Shown piece after piece: positions 24,545 through 34,769 of a stretch of 64,000 nt of DNA. This stretch comes from Haemaphysalis longicornis (Eukaryota; Arthropoda; Arachnida; Ixodida; Ixodidae). Under the pieces are notes generated by a model, which saw only the letters and a program-made list of their open reading frames with translations, ran no database searches and was not told where the DNA came from. The DNA is taken from assembly GCA_013339765.2 (NCBI GenBank), contig CM023449.1, forward strand, positions 108,850,417 to 108,914,416. The letters are read 5' to 3'. Both the position numbers and the translations under genes were made by a program. Every line of letters begins with the position of its first letter. Position 1 is the first letter of the stretch.

Positions 24545-25640
24545 GCCGTCAAATTGAGTCCCATCTTCTCTGCTCCTTTACCTTAAATTTTGCAAGGACA
24601 CGAGAACGCTGCGCCTGTGCATCACGCAGCTCGGAGTCTAAATCAGGCCCGTCAGGGGCGGCCACTGGCCACTGCGCCTTCTGAACAAAATGCCTACACG
24701 CCGGCCAAGAGTGCTCAGTGCATAAAACAGCATCCACCGTTTGCCCTCCAAAGCGAGTGGAGTCCCATGACGTGGATACAATCTCGGAGGTGTGGAAATT
24801 GCGTGTCTGCATTCAAGAACCTTAGGTTGGAGCATGTGAGCTCCTATTGTGTGCCAAATAAGCATTGCAGCTCGTCCCAGAAATGCGATGCCGTGTGGCA
24901 TTCTAAGAATACATGCTCGCCCGTCTCCCGCCTACCGCACAGCGGACAGTTGGCCCCTCCAGGAAGGAAGAAGCCGCGGTCTTCCTGCCTTGCTTTAGTT
25001 GGGAGTATCCCTGTGTACAGATGGAAGAAGAAAATCTTTCGAACTTGGAGAATGGCTCTGGTCTGTGCTAGTTGGTACAGTCTTTGTCAAAATATTGTGG
25101 GCACGGCGACCGTGGCCGGAGCAGGTTTCGCCGCCGAGCAGGGGCGCTGCGCTCGGCGCTGTCGGCTGGTTGCGCGGCTAAAAAGAGCAAGAGGAACTTA
25201 CACGCTTCCTTTGGTAGTATGGCTGGAGCGATAAGTGCAGTGGGGCCGGTTTCTCAGAGCAGGCGCACTTTGCTTCAGCGCAGGCACTTTGCGTAGCACT
25301 TGTCGCGCCGGACACAGTACAGAAGCAAACAAAAAATTCCCCTCGCTCTCTTTAGCCACGCAACCAGCCAACAGCGGCAAACGCAGCGCCCCTGCTCGGC
25401 CGCACGCTTGCTCCGGCCACGGTCGCCGTGGCCCACAAAATTTTACAAAGGCTGTACATCTTCGGTGGGAATCAGCTTGAAGAAGCTCCAGAAGAGCTTC
25501 CTTGTCCTTGTGAAAAACGAAACAGGAAAACCGTCTCACCAACCCTATCTTTTTGCTACTATATGTATGCACCTCTTGCTGCATGACTGTCGTCAGAATG
25601 AAAGTGCTTTTTTTTTTAAACATTTGTGCACGTAGCTTTG
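24545..25640 (-). mobile_element. Non-LTR retrotransposon C-terminal fragment, split by a MITE
   Basis: The minus strand gives the post-RT part of a non-LTR ORF2 containing a C-x2-C...H-x4-C motif (C-P-L-C-G, then E-H-V-F-L-E-C-H) at about 24950-24893, followed by a frame-shifted tail to about 24549. Upstream coding sequence at 25515-25455 (a K-D-K-E-A-L-L motif) is separated from the rest by a 377-bp insertion. The same K-D-K-E-A-L-L segment occurs in the 30.5-31.7 kb fragment, so both derive from one family. Stops and shifts make it inactive. The upper boundary is uncertain. Confidence 0.7.
25078..25454. mobile_element. Tc1/mariner-like MITE, 377 bp
   Basis: The ends are inverted repeats of roughly 110 bp. 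The left end begins CAGTCTTTGTCAAAATATTG and the reverse complement of the right end begins CAGCCTTTGTAAAATTTTG; both run on through a GGCGACCGTGGCCGGAGCA block. The element is flanked by TA on both sides (25076-25077 and 25455-25456). TA target duplication and CAG termini point to the Tc1/mariner group, and the short length and lack of transposase to a MITE. Removing it rejoins the retrotransposon coding sequence on both sides, which dates it as the younger insertion. Confidence 0.8.
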
Positions 25641-25955
25641 TTACCGGCGTAATTTGTTGTGATATGATGTTATTTATACGTGTGTTATGTTCCGGCTCAT
25701 GTCTCTTTTATTCCCGAGTTTTGTAATGCCATACCGGTAAATTTGAATGTGTTGCTTCGCTTTGTCCCCCGAATTTTTATTGGAGCGCGTTTTATATCGT
25801 TTATACTTTTTATGTTCAATTTTATGATCTTATTGACCACTGCCTAAAGCTGCTAATGCGGGGGCCTGCGGCCTTGGTCAAGCTGCCTTTATGACAGCTT
25901 TTTTCCGCGGGCCTCCAGCGTCATGTATGCGTTGTGACGTGATGCGAATAAAGGC
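25641..25955 (+). mobile_element. 3' UTR fragment of a non-LTR retrotransposon
   Basis: GC-poor sequence with a GGGGCCTGCGGCC motif and an AATAAA hexamer at about 25947-25952, leading straight into a (TTA)n tail. The layout (UTR, AATAAA, simple-repeat tail) is that of a 5'-truncated non-LTR copy on the plus strand. The 5' limit is not defined. Confidence 0.5.
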
Positions 25956-26003
<48 letters not shown>

Positions 26004-26067
26004 TATTATTATTATTATTATTATTGATTGATTGATTGATTGATTATTATTAATTATTATTATTATT
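25956..26067. repeat. (TTA)n(TTGA)n composite microsatellite
   Basis: TTA repeats change to four or five TGAT units and back to ATT repeats. It separates the 3' UTR fragment from the CR1/Jockey-like element to the right. Confidence 0.95.
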
Positions 26068-26431
26068 CGGCAAGCCATCCGGCAAGCCAAATCCAACGAC
26101 TCGGCCCAGTCAAACAAACGCAGAGGGAGTGCAGTGTGTGTGGGTGCTTCAGATGCGTGTAGCATCTCCGTCGTTCGTCCCATCTAAGCGTCCGAGACAC
26201 ATCTTCGTGTCTAAACTGTCACCGTCCACCACTCAGCCCAACTGACGGAGCATCTTTCGACGGTACATGTCATACCTCTGGCTTGTCAGCGGCTGAAGAC
26301 CAAGTACAGTTCATATTCTTCCTTCCTGCGTTTACGGTCGATGAGGACTCCTTCGAGCGTTTGAGCGATCCTTTGTTCTGGCCGAAGGGCCTTGCCTTTT
26401 CAAACCTTTCCGCGGAAAGCTGCATCCCGAA

Positions 26432-27000
26432 ATGTTCTGTTCCACTGATGTCCACACGATGAAAAAAACTAACAATAGGGTGGACATTTACTATCAAAAT
26501 GCGCGCGGCCTTCGCACTAAAGCGTCCGAATTTTTTGCTAATGTACTTTCCACAAATTTTCCAATTATTGTAATTTCTGAATCCTGGCTCTGTAGCGACA
26601 TTAGCTCTAATGATTATTTCCCTCCAAATTACCAAGTTTTCCGCAAAGATAGGAATTTTACTGGGGCTAAACAAAAGGGAGGGGGCGTATTAGTTGCGGT
26701 CGATTGTGGTCTTCAGGTAAGAGGCGTCAAGACCTTGAGGGCGACAATGAGTGTGTCTGGCTGGACATCGACTGACTGGGGGCGAGAGGCTCTTAATAGG
26801 GGCGTTTTATATTCCCCCCGATGTTCCTATTTCTTCGTTCAATGAGCTACTTACTTCTGTAGAAGAAGTTTGCGCTTCACACCAAAATCACCAGTTTATC
26901 ATTCTAGGGGATTTCAATGCACCTGGTGTACAATGGGACAGTCTAACTAACCAGCATTACAATTATTACGTACAGCAAAATCTCGCATTGTTTTAGACTT
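26432..27000 (+). pseudogene. AP endonuclease domain of non-LTR ORF2, frameshifted
   Basis: This domain nicks the target DNA to prime reverse transcription. Visible motifs are Y-Y-Q-N-A-R-G-L near the start, an S-E-S-W-L motif about 35 residues later, and, after a frame shift near 26750, G-A-F-Y-I-P and G-D-F-N-A-P (about 26905-26925), which includes catalytic Asp and Asn positions. An I-L-D-L-C-F-S type motif follows in a third frame at about 27055. At least two frame shifts separate these motifs. The ATG at 26432 is in frame but the true ORF2 start may be elsewhere. Confidence 0.8.
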
Positions 27001-27016
27001 CCTAGATTTCACATCC

Positions 27017-27805
27017 ATGGCACAACTGAATAACATCAAAAACTGCTCCGAAAATATCTTAGACCTCTGCTTCTCAAACATACAGAACGCGCGAGTATCA
27101 ATGGTGGATATCTCTCTTGTCAAACCCGACAAGCTTCATCCTCCATTTTCAGTTTCGGCTCCCGTTTCGATTCGGCATTGTGGTACCCTCACTAAGTATA
27201 ATGAACTCTCTCCCTTCTGTTATGCACGTGGGGATTACATTGGCTTGTATAGCTTTTTTTCTTCGTTTGATTGGTCGGAAATTCAAGAACTTCCTGATTG
27301 CAATGCACAGGTCGAACGGTTCACCGAAATTGTCAAAAGCGGTATGGACCAATTTATTCCCAAGTATAAACCAAACCACTCCAAGCACCCACATTGGTTT
27401 TCGAAAGAACTTCGTACGACTCTTAAATTAAAAGACCGCTGCCACAGAAAGTATAAGAAAACCGGGAGTGACGAATGGAAACAGAACTTCTGCTCTTACC
27501 GTAAATTATGTAAAAACCTTTATGAGCGGGACCAGCGCTCCTATCTCGATTCTGTAGAGAGTAGTGCGAATTCTCAGCCTGAAACATTTTGGAGATACAT
27601 CCGGTCCCGTAAGAACAACTCACATGATCTTATCAATCTTGTAGATTCCTCTGGGGAAGAAGTTCATAATGTCGCCAACCACTTTGCTCAGCACTTCAGT
27701 GCCACATGCGGCCAGCGTGACGTCTCTGAAATGAACATATTGTTAAATCGCGTACAAGGCTCCAGCTTAGTGCTTTGGACGAGCAGTTGGTTTTGGAGAG
27801 CCTAA
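27017..27805 (+). pseudogene. End of endonuclease and linker of the same ORF2
   Basis: This 262-codon open segment carries the endonuclease tail (L-D-L-C-F-S, then a D-K-L-H-P-P-F type site where a conserved S-D-H is expected) and the basic, aromatic linker before the RT, including W-F-S-K-E-L and a Y-I-R-S-R-K type motif at the end. It loses frame at about 27760, just before the RT frame opens at 27775. It is part of one ancestral ORF2 and not a separate gene. Confidence 0.75.
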
Positions 27806-28719
27806 AGCGCATGAAACCGTCATTGTCGTGTGGAGCTGACGGAATACCTCCAGCTATTCTCAAAACATACGGCAGCATTTTTGTACCTGTTTTGACGGTG
27901 ATATTTAACCAGTGTCTAAAAACAAACGTGTTCCCTCTCGCGTGGAAAATTTCTCGAGTCCGTCCTATTTTCAAGTCAGGCTCCAAATCGGATGCAACAA
28001 ACTACAGAGCAGTTTCTCTCCTTTGTGCTTGTTCCAAGCTGTTTGAGACAGCGCTGTACAAATTACTGTCAAGTTCTGTACAGAATTTTCTTGTAAGTAA
28101 CCAGCACGGCTTTATATCAGGAAGGTCGACAACAACTAATCTCTCCTGCTTTATGGAGCAGGCCTCGGCAGCCATTTCTGAGAGGGGCCAGCTCGACGTT
28201 GTCTACTGTGATCTGAGCAAAGCATTTGACGTTGTCTGCCACACGCTGTTACTTAAAAAGCTTTTACAGGTAGGAATTGATACACCACTCGTGGCATTGT
28301 TGGGTAGTTATCTAGATAACCGGTTCAGTTTCGTTAGCGTTAACGGGCAGACGTCTGCTCTGTACAGATCAACAAGCGGTGTGCCTCAAGGCTCCGTGTT
28401 GGGGCCTCTCTTGTTCTCCATTTTTGTTAATGATGTGTCAGCCGCAATTAAGATGTCTTCTTTCCTTCTTTACGCTGACGACATTAAAATATTCAGACGG
28501 ATTGAGTCCATTAATGACTGCATTGCCCTGGAGCAAGATATATCCTCATTTTCCAAGTGGTGCTCAGACAATAGATTAAATCTTAACTCTACAAAAACAA
28601 AGGTCATGTCTTATAGCAGGAAAACGAACCGCACTTTATTTTGCTACAGTATAACGGCGGTTACTTGTCTAGAGTTGAAGAGATCAGAGACCTCGGCGTG
28701 CTTTTCGACAGTGCCTTAA
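27775..28719 (+). pseudogene. Reverse transcriptase domain of CR1/Jockey-like element
   Basis: This domain copies element RNA into DNA at the nicked target. The 314-codon open stretch shows the RT blocks in order: P-S-L-S-C-G-A-D-G-I-P, an N-Y-R-A-V-S-L-L block, Q-H-G-F-I-S-G-R-S-T, the first catalytic aspartate block (Y-C-D-L-S-K-A-F-D), G-V-P-Q-G-S-V-L-G-P, and the catalytic Y-A-D-D box at about 28471-28482. The RT core itself is uninterrupted. The reading frame fails near 28650 and continues in another frame. The family hallmark residues are intact, so loss of function comes from shifts on both sides. Confidence 0.85.
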
Positions 28720-29246
28720 CTTTCTCACCTCATGTCACTCAACTTACTAGGCGGGCGCTACGCTCTCTTGGGGCTGTATGCAGGTTTTCTCGAGAATTCC
28801 GGTTTCCTTCTTCATTCCTAAAACTATTCAGAACGCTTTGTATTCCGCAACTAGAATATGCTTCTGTCGTTTGGAATGGAACCTGTAGTTCCAACTGTCA
28901 ACGTATAGAGCGTGTACAAACCAAATTTTCATCAATATTTAGGCATCGTTTTCCTTCGGAGCCTATCCCTATAACTGTTTCTCTAAGTTCCCGGCGGACC
29001 CACTCAGACCTTCTTTTCATGTACAAATTGCTTCATGGTATATTTTATGCCCGGAACTACTTGAATCAATCAGTTTTCGCGTTCCACAAAAAGCTACAAG
29101 GCTCGCCCACCCTTTTAAAGCAGCTGGAGCTCTCAGCACACGTTCTCCTCTTCAAAGGATGCAGCATCTGCATAATGTTCACTCCGAGAAGCTCGATATC
29201 TTTCAGCGTCCTCTTCGGGAGTTTTTGGCCGGTTGGTCAGCTCTGA
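28641..29246 (+). pseudogene. C-terminal extension of the same ORF2
   Basis: This frame continues the ORF2 past the RT: L-G-V-L-F-D-S-A-L-T-F, then P-Q-L-E-Y-A-S-V-V-W-N and Q-R-I-E-R-V-Q motifs, which are typical of the region after the thumb in CR1/Jockey proteins. The last 50 residues look out of frame, and a normal C-terminus is not recognisable. It overlaps the RT frame by about 80 bases, showing a single shift there. Confidence 0.8.
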
Positions 29247-29972
29247 CACACTAGGTTCATCTTGGCAGTGCTCTTTTTCTTCACTTATCGTCCTGACGTG
29301 TGCATTGACTTCACCGAGCTTGTTCTTGTTCCTGGTTATTCATGTATTGTGCTGATACTGCGACTGTAATTATCGTAGAATTTTTCTTTTTCTGCCGTTT
29401 TTATCATTAAAAGTTGCCATATTCACTTCATGCGTCCATTTGAAACTGAAAATGTACGCTTCCAGAATCTTGTAAAAACTTTCTTCTTTTCACTCACCCT
29501 TCCGTATAGTTACGCTTATTGTAAGATGTCTTCTTGCAATTGACCAGACATTACAGTTTCTATTGATTGTGTAATGTTGCCTAAAATTACACTATGGCAT
29601 TTTTACTCTTCTGTGAAGTTGTAGTTTCTTCTTATTTTTTGCTCACTCACTGTTCTTTTACCAGCTGTTGATGCATTTCATTGCTGTCTTATACCTTTTC
29701 TGTGCGCCAGCACGACTTGATTGTGTAAAGTCGGTTGGATTGCACTATTTTATTTCTAATCTTTGCCGTTTTTTCTAGGTCTTTCTTTCTTTTCTTTTTT
29801 TTTTTTGCTCACTGAGTGTTTATTAGCAAATTGTTGATGTACTACAGTGCTGCATTTTCCCCTCTGAGTGCTCCAGACGAAGGCCTCCGCTGTTCCTGGG
29901 CACTATAATAAACATGATGATTGATGATGATTGATTGATGATTGATTGATGATTATTATTATTATTATATTT

Positions 29973-30435
29973 ATTATACTCTTTTAAAATTACTGCGCGG
30001 ATAGTGTCTTGTGGTGAGCTGCTACAGCATGTTCGTCTTTATGTGCCGCAAAAGTGGACCAGGAAACATGATAACGTTTGCAACCCCAATTGTCTGCGTG
30101 TCTTGTGCCCTGTATTCCGACTGCAATGCAGTACAATTCGGTACTCGGATTACCTGATATATTTAATGATTTGCCCTACTCTGTTTCGCAAACATGTCTG
30201 TGAGTTTGTATTGGCGTAACTGCCAACTTTTTGTATTCTGCATTTGTCTTTATCCTTGAGTTCATGCACTTAAATGACTTTAATTCCGAACTTCAACATA
30301 AGCTATCCTTTCGTTTTTTTTGTATTTTGTATTTTATCTTTTGTATTGAAAGATGTGTACATTATGTTTCGTGTGTTCTGTTTTCCGTGCGCCAGCACAA
30401 AGGCCGACCCCGGCTGTTCCTGGGCACGCAATAAA
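29973..30435 (+). mobile_element. 5'-truncated 3' end of a second copy of the same non-LTR family
   Basis: The last about 60 bases (GCGCCAGCACAAAGGCCGAC, GGCTGTTCCTGGGCAC, then AATAAATGATTGA) match the 3' end of the 26-30 kb element (GAAGGCCTCCGCTGTTCCTG and following). A microsatellite of the same type follows. Upstream similarity is not clear, so its left end is a guess. Confidence 0.5.
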
Positions 30436-30490
30436 TGATTGATTGATTGATTGATTGATTATTATTATCATTAATATTATTATTATTAAT
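30436..30490. repeat. (TTGA)n(TTA)n composite microsatellite
   Basis: Five or six TGAT units followed by ATT-rich repeats. It is the third tract of this composition in 4.5 kb and abuts the minus-strand RT fragment. Confidence 0.95.
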
Positions 30491-31740
30491 AAAACGAACC
30501 ATCTTTCGAACTTGTTTGGACGGGGAAGCTTCTGCACACGCAGCAGGACGTCACTTTTTAGGCGGCCTAAGGTGGGAAGCGGTACAAGAGGTGTTGGAGG
30601 GTCTGTTCCACCAGTTCCCAGTAGAGCTTCCTTGTCTTTACTGCGCACAAATACTGCCAGGGAAGAGTTCCTGCAAGAGGGCCAGTGCCCCCACCACTTC
30701 CCTTGTAAAAGCTTGTTGCACGGGCGCCATGTGCAAGCTCTGCTGTTGTACGAGCCAAGGGGCCAGGTGTGGGGCACCTACACTTTGAAGAACCGCCTGG
30801 AGGAGGAAACCGTCACTGCGTTCTTGGAAGTACATAAATCTTGGTACACTCAGTTTAATTTCTATGTTAACGAGCCCAATATCCCCGGCTTCGGCACTCC
30901 AGGAAATGTTAGTGCGGCGCATGGGCACATACGTGAACCTCCCGACGAAAATCGCAAACAACTGGTGTAGCTTGGCCACTGAGCCTGCATCAATAGTCGA
31001 GACACGAGCCGCGTACAAGATGGCCGGATATGCCATGGCGTTGCAAACATGTGCCCTAGAAAACAGGGCAATATGTCGTGCTCTCAAGGGCTCCAAGTTC
31101 CTACCAACCAGTTTCGCCTGCCACCGGGGGGCGATGGCTGTGCGGGTTTCTAGGTTTACGCCGAGGTAGCGGGTGATGGCCCCCCTCCATCGAACTCCGT
31201 AGAATTGTAGTGGTTTGGTGAGCCATGAACCTAGCCATGCTCCCTCTGACTTCCAAAGGTTGCGCTGAGCCCCAGAGAATCGACAATATGCTTCGGGCAG
31301 TGCTACAAGCTCCCCCGCCTGCTCTCTCGATGAGCACACAAAGGCGACATCGTCGGCATATGCCAGGATCTTTAGTTCTTTGTCTACGAGAGCCAAGCCT
31401 CGAATCGACTTTGACGCTATTGCCATCCTGCACAGAGGTTTTATATACAGTGCGAATAGAATAGGGGACATGGGGCAGCCCTACCTGACCGACCTTCCGA
31501 TGTTGATTGGCCACCCCACTTCCCCATTCATGATGATGCTGGTAGTTATTTCTGTGTAACAGATCTTCATCCAATCTACCATGGCATGATCTATCCCACA
31601 TTGACTAAGGAGCATGAAGAGAAAGGTGTGGTCTACCTAGTCGAAGGCCTTTTTAAGGTCGAGTTGTAGGACAGCTAGGGGTAAGTGCCTGACTCTGCCC
31701 CCTCACAGACAATGCGCTTGCGATGCAAATTGGTGTTAAT
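30491..31740 (-). mobile_element. Non-LTR retrotransposon RT fragment, truncated at a microsatellite
   Basis: On the minus strand the RT reading begins near 31740 (motif A, K-K-A-F-D, at about 31660) and continues to 30500, where it ends abruptly at the simple repeat and lacks the C-terminal C-x2-C region. Two in-frame stops are visible upstream of the open part: a TAG just after A-F-D near 31640 and a TAG at 31481-31483, where Gln is expected before G-C-P-M-S-P. Confidence 0.75.
30638..31471 (-). pseudogene. Reverse transcriptase, C-terminal two thirds
   Basis: The 277-codon frame starts in the G-C-P-M-S-P-I-L-F motif and carries the catalytic A-Y-A-D-D-V-A box at about 31362-31342, the W-K-S-E-G type thumb region, L-G-V-N-L, and an L-S-V-P-R-F-M-Y-F-Q stretch towards its end. 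The first RT aspartate motif lies upstream beyond two stop codons. It reads as one piece for over 800 bases, so it decayed less than most copies here. The protein end drifts out of frame before 30638, where a K-D-K-E-A-L-L motif continues in another frame. Confidence 0.8.
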
Positions 31741-34377
31741 GGAGCGACCCTTAAATCCGCATGTCACACGAAAACTTTAACAGAACATAGGTACTGAAGT
31801 GTACAGCAACCTTGTCCGTTTGTGAGCGTGCACGAAGCATTATAATCAAAACGTGTGTTAGTGAAGCCACACAAAACAGTACAAAACGCAATAAAAATCA
31901 CACATCTCCACGCCGTGAACGATGCTGATGGTGAGAAGTACTGGGACGCGAATTGTCTTTCGTGCGGCGCTTGTCATTTGCAGTGCTTTTACAGCACCTC
32001 AAAATGATTTAAAACTCATAGTGCATCAGCACGCACGGACGATGACTCTCTCACACAGGCAATACGCAACTTGCGCCCCAGTGCTTCGCACCGTCGACAT
32101 CGCTCACCCCGTGCAGATGTGTGTTTTTTTGTAGGACGGCACTCTTTTGCCATTTACAAACTGTGGAATAACTTTAAAAAATGTGTTGTTGCACCATAGC
32201 AAAATATGTGGTTGGAGTTAACTGTGAAAACAGTGCAGCCGAGACGCCGGAATATATAAAATTGACACATACCAGCTGATTATGAATGCCGGAGCATTCG
32301 ACGGAGGAAATTCCCAAAGGTTTCGGAGCGTGGTGTTAATATTTACATCGCTCTATCGGCAGACTGATTCATGAAAGAGCAACAGAACGAAAGAGTGGGA
32401 AGTACATTCGAGAGTGAAGAAAGCTGCCTTCGCAGCGCTGGCGACGTTGCCGTGGAGATAACAAGGTGAAGTTCACTCCACATCTGCTTCGACAGGTTTC
32501 TCACTCCTACTATCAGTGGTACGCGTTGTATAATACAGTCTGCAACAACTGCGGGCAGTGAAAGAGGCAGGAATAGGAGTGACAGCGGCGATATGCAGAT
32601 GATTATGCGCAACAAACCAATAAATGGCATACAATGCCGCTGCTAAATAGAGCAAACGCCACAACCGACAAGGTTACAACACTAAGCAGTGTTCGGCATG
32701 GTGTACTAAAAAAATGCGAGGGAAGCCTCATTGTGAATGTCTCAGAGCCAGGACAAGGTGCACGCATCAGCCCGTGCCCCATGTTTGCGGAGTAGACAGA
32801 CGAGATGCTCACACATTCTTCATAGGAATGACTCTTAAATAATGCACGTTTAGGAATGTTTTATTGCCACGTGAACGCTGTGTTGTGGTCGTAAAGGTGC
32901 TTGTATAAAGTTAATGCGGGGAGGCTGATGAACCCTCCTGACATACCGCATGGTCGGTTCAAAATTTCCAGTTCGGGTCTGCTCGGCGTCTACATCCAGC
33001 CCTGAGGATCATGCATACTTTCTTTGCAGGGCCAACAGATAAGGGACATTATCGAACAGCTTTTTGATCTCAGCTGGTCGCCCGCATACAAAAGGAGACG
33101 ATACGCACGTGGCATGCCGGCACGGCGAGGGTTGAAGTGGTTGATGAAAGTTCGGAAGACTCCATGCCCTTCTTTCAACTCTGCTGACAATGACTTCGCG
33201 AGTAAAACCAAATAACATCTGCTTCAGTTTTCCAGGGGTATCGCGGCCACGCCGAGCAAATACGGGAAAGTTGCTTCAAGGCAATTTGGGCTTTCCAGAG
33301 CAACCGAAAGTGATGTGAGACTTTTTTTCGATTAATCATATACAATTAGTTTTTAAAAACCGGCGATGCTTCCAAGGACCAGATATGAGTTATTATCGCT
33401 CGTAGCTGCTAGGTTCTCCCTGTTCTTTTCCGATGCTTTCCTTACTAGCACAAAATCCTCAAACTTACCACTATTTCCAGGTTTTGTATAGTGAAGTAAA
33501 GTGTCAATGTGACAGTGTCAATGTGACGTGTCCCAGAGACGCAAATGCCTCTGGAAGTGAATTTATAGAAATATATATCGATGTAGAATTTATATAATAT
33601 AAATATAGAGGTATAGGAAGTGAATTCATAGATATACCCCCGGCACTGCATTGACACGCATATGCCTGGTGCCTCAAAATTTCCATGGCAAGTGGAATTT
33701 TAAAAGGCGTTTACAGGCAGGTTAGTAGGAAGTAAGAATTATATCGAGCAAATTAAAAGCAACAAGGGTTACAGCAAACATAAAAGCTGATATGAGTAAT
33801 ATGTGATCGCAATGAATGGAAAGCTTTATAAAGCGGAACTCGTGTTTGCTGGGGTGAGAGTGCTTTGGCTGCTTTCGGATGGCCCCATGTAAAAAGCACA
33901 GTGGTCTGCAACTGACTCATCAGGGCTATAATGGCACTAAGAACAGATTTCTCTGCAGATCGCTTTAGAACGTTCATGCTTAATGTCAGCGGAAACTTTT
34001 TTGAGCCGTCATCTGTTTCTGAGCCCTTACAGTTCATCAATAAAAAACTTCTACGTTACAAGGCGGTTGGTCGATGAGAAAATTCGGCAAGACCTACTAC
34101 ACCCGGTAAAGTGCTTTGAGTTCTAGGCAGTGTTTTATCGCCACCAGGTGGAAACATGAAATCATTTCAGTAAAGTCCATTCGCTCCTGGGCTATGAGCA
34201 CAGTAAAACCATGCTCTGGTAACGTGAAGGTAAATAGCTGCTAACAAGGGTAGATGACTCTGGTAGTCTGAAGGACGTTTGAGCAGTGGAGCGAGTTAAA
34301 ATTTGTCAGGTTTGGGGCATGTCTAAGAACAGCTGTCAATTTGTCAATTTTTGGGCATGTTTAGGAACGCAGGCACT
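31741..34377. other. Unrecognised sequence, possible isolated exon at 33030-33215
   Basis: No frame over 101 codons. At 33013-33029 a pyrimidine-rich stretch ends in TTTGCAG and is followed by a 60-codon open frame (33030-33215, plus), which could be an internal or terminal exon, but nothing in the translation is recognisable. An AT-rich stretch with ATATAT repeats lies at 33563-33625, next to a CAATGTGACAGTGT repeat at about 33502. Confidence 0.35.
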
Positions 34378-34436
34378 ACACAGGCGCCTGTCATCGCCTC
34401 TGTAGTGCCGGGACGTTAAACCCCACGATCAATCAA
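34378..34436 (+). repeat. SINE 3' tail fragment
   Basis: GTAGTGCCGGGACGTTAAAC followed by CCCACGATCAATCAATC. This matches the conserved 3' end of a SINE-like repeat widespread in tick DNA, seen again near 39.8 and 48.9 kb. Confidence 0.65.
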
Positions 34437-34646
34437 TCCAGCAAATTGGAATATGTCATCGTTACAAATCAAAAAGTCTTCCTTAGCTACACTCACGTCT
34501 TGTAATGCAGAAACCCTATACAGCGGATTGACATGAAAATGAGGTGGCACGTGAACGGAGCATCGTGCGATTCCGGTATGCGTAGCCGTTAGGGTACCAT
34601 GTTACATATCCCAGTGACGCGGTCTCAATCTTCGTCGCTTCAGCGG

Positions 34647-34765
34647 GTTTTCTGGTGAAGGTGAACAGTGGAAAGACCAGTGAGAATACATTTCGGCGAA
34701 CGTTAAAGACCCCCAGGTTGTCAAAAGAATTCCGGAGCCCTCAAATACGGCAAGCCTCTAAGCGT
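34647..34765 (+). repeat. SINE body fragment
   Basis: Contains AACGTTAAAGACCCCCAGGT followed by TGTCAAAAGAATTCCGGAGC. It aligns with the reverse complement of 39806-39916 through the CCCAGGTTGTCAAAA core. Family recognition (tick SINE) is from memory; the similarity between the copies is seen directly. Confidence 0.65.
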
Positions 34766-34769
34766 GGGT

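Larger units (their letters stand above)
26080..29972 (+). mobile_element. CR1/Jockey-like non-LTR retrotransposon, nearly complete but inactive
   Basis: In order on the plus strand: an ORF1 tail (about 26236-26460, ending in an F-W-P-K-G-L type motif), an AP endonuclease (26474-27000), a linker, a reverse transcriptase (27775-28719), a C-terminal extension (28641-29246), a 3' UTR, and a microsatellite tail (29915-29972). Total length is about 3.9 kb. Frame shifts lie near 26750, 27000, 27790 and 28650. The clade (CR1, Jockey or relatives) is judged from RT motifs and the simple-repeat tail rather than from a tree. Confidence 0.8.

Noticed and set aside
24590..25234. 214-codon plus-strand open frame
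   Set aside because: It runs antisense through a non-LTR retrotransposon tail with a clear minus-strand C-x2-C motif and into the left end of a MITE.
24545..31740. The two minus-strand non-LTR fragments being one element split by the CR1-like insertion
   Set aside because: Both fragments contain the same K-D-K-E-A-L-L coding segment, so they overlap and must be separate copies.
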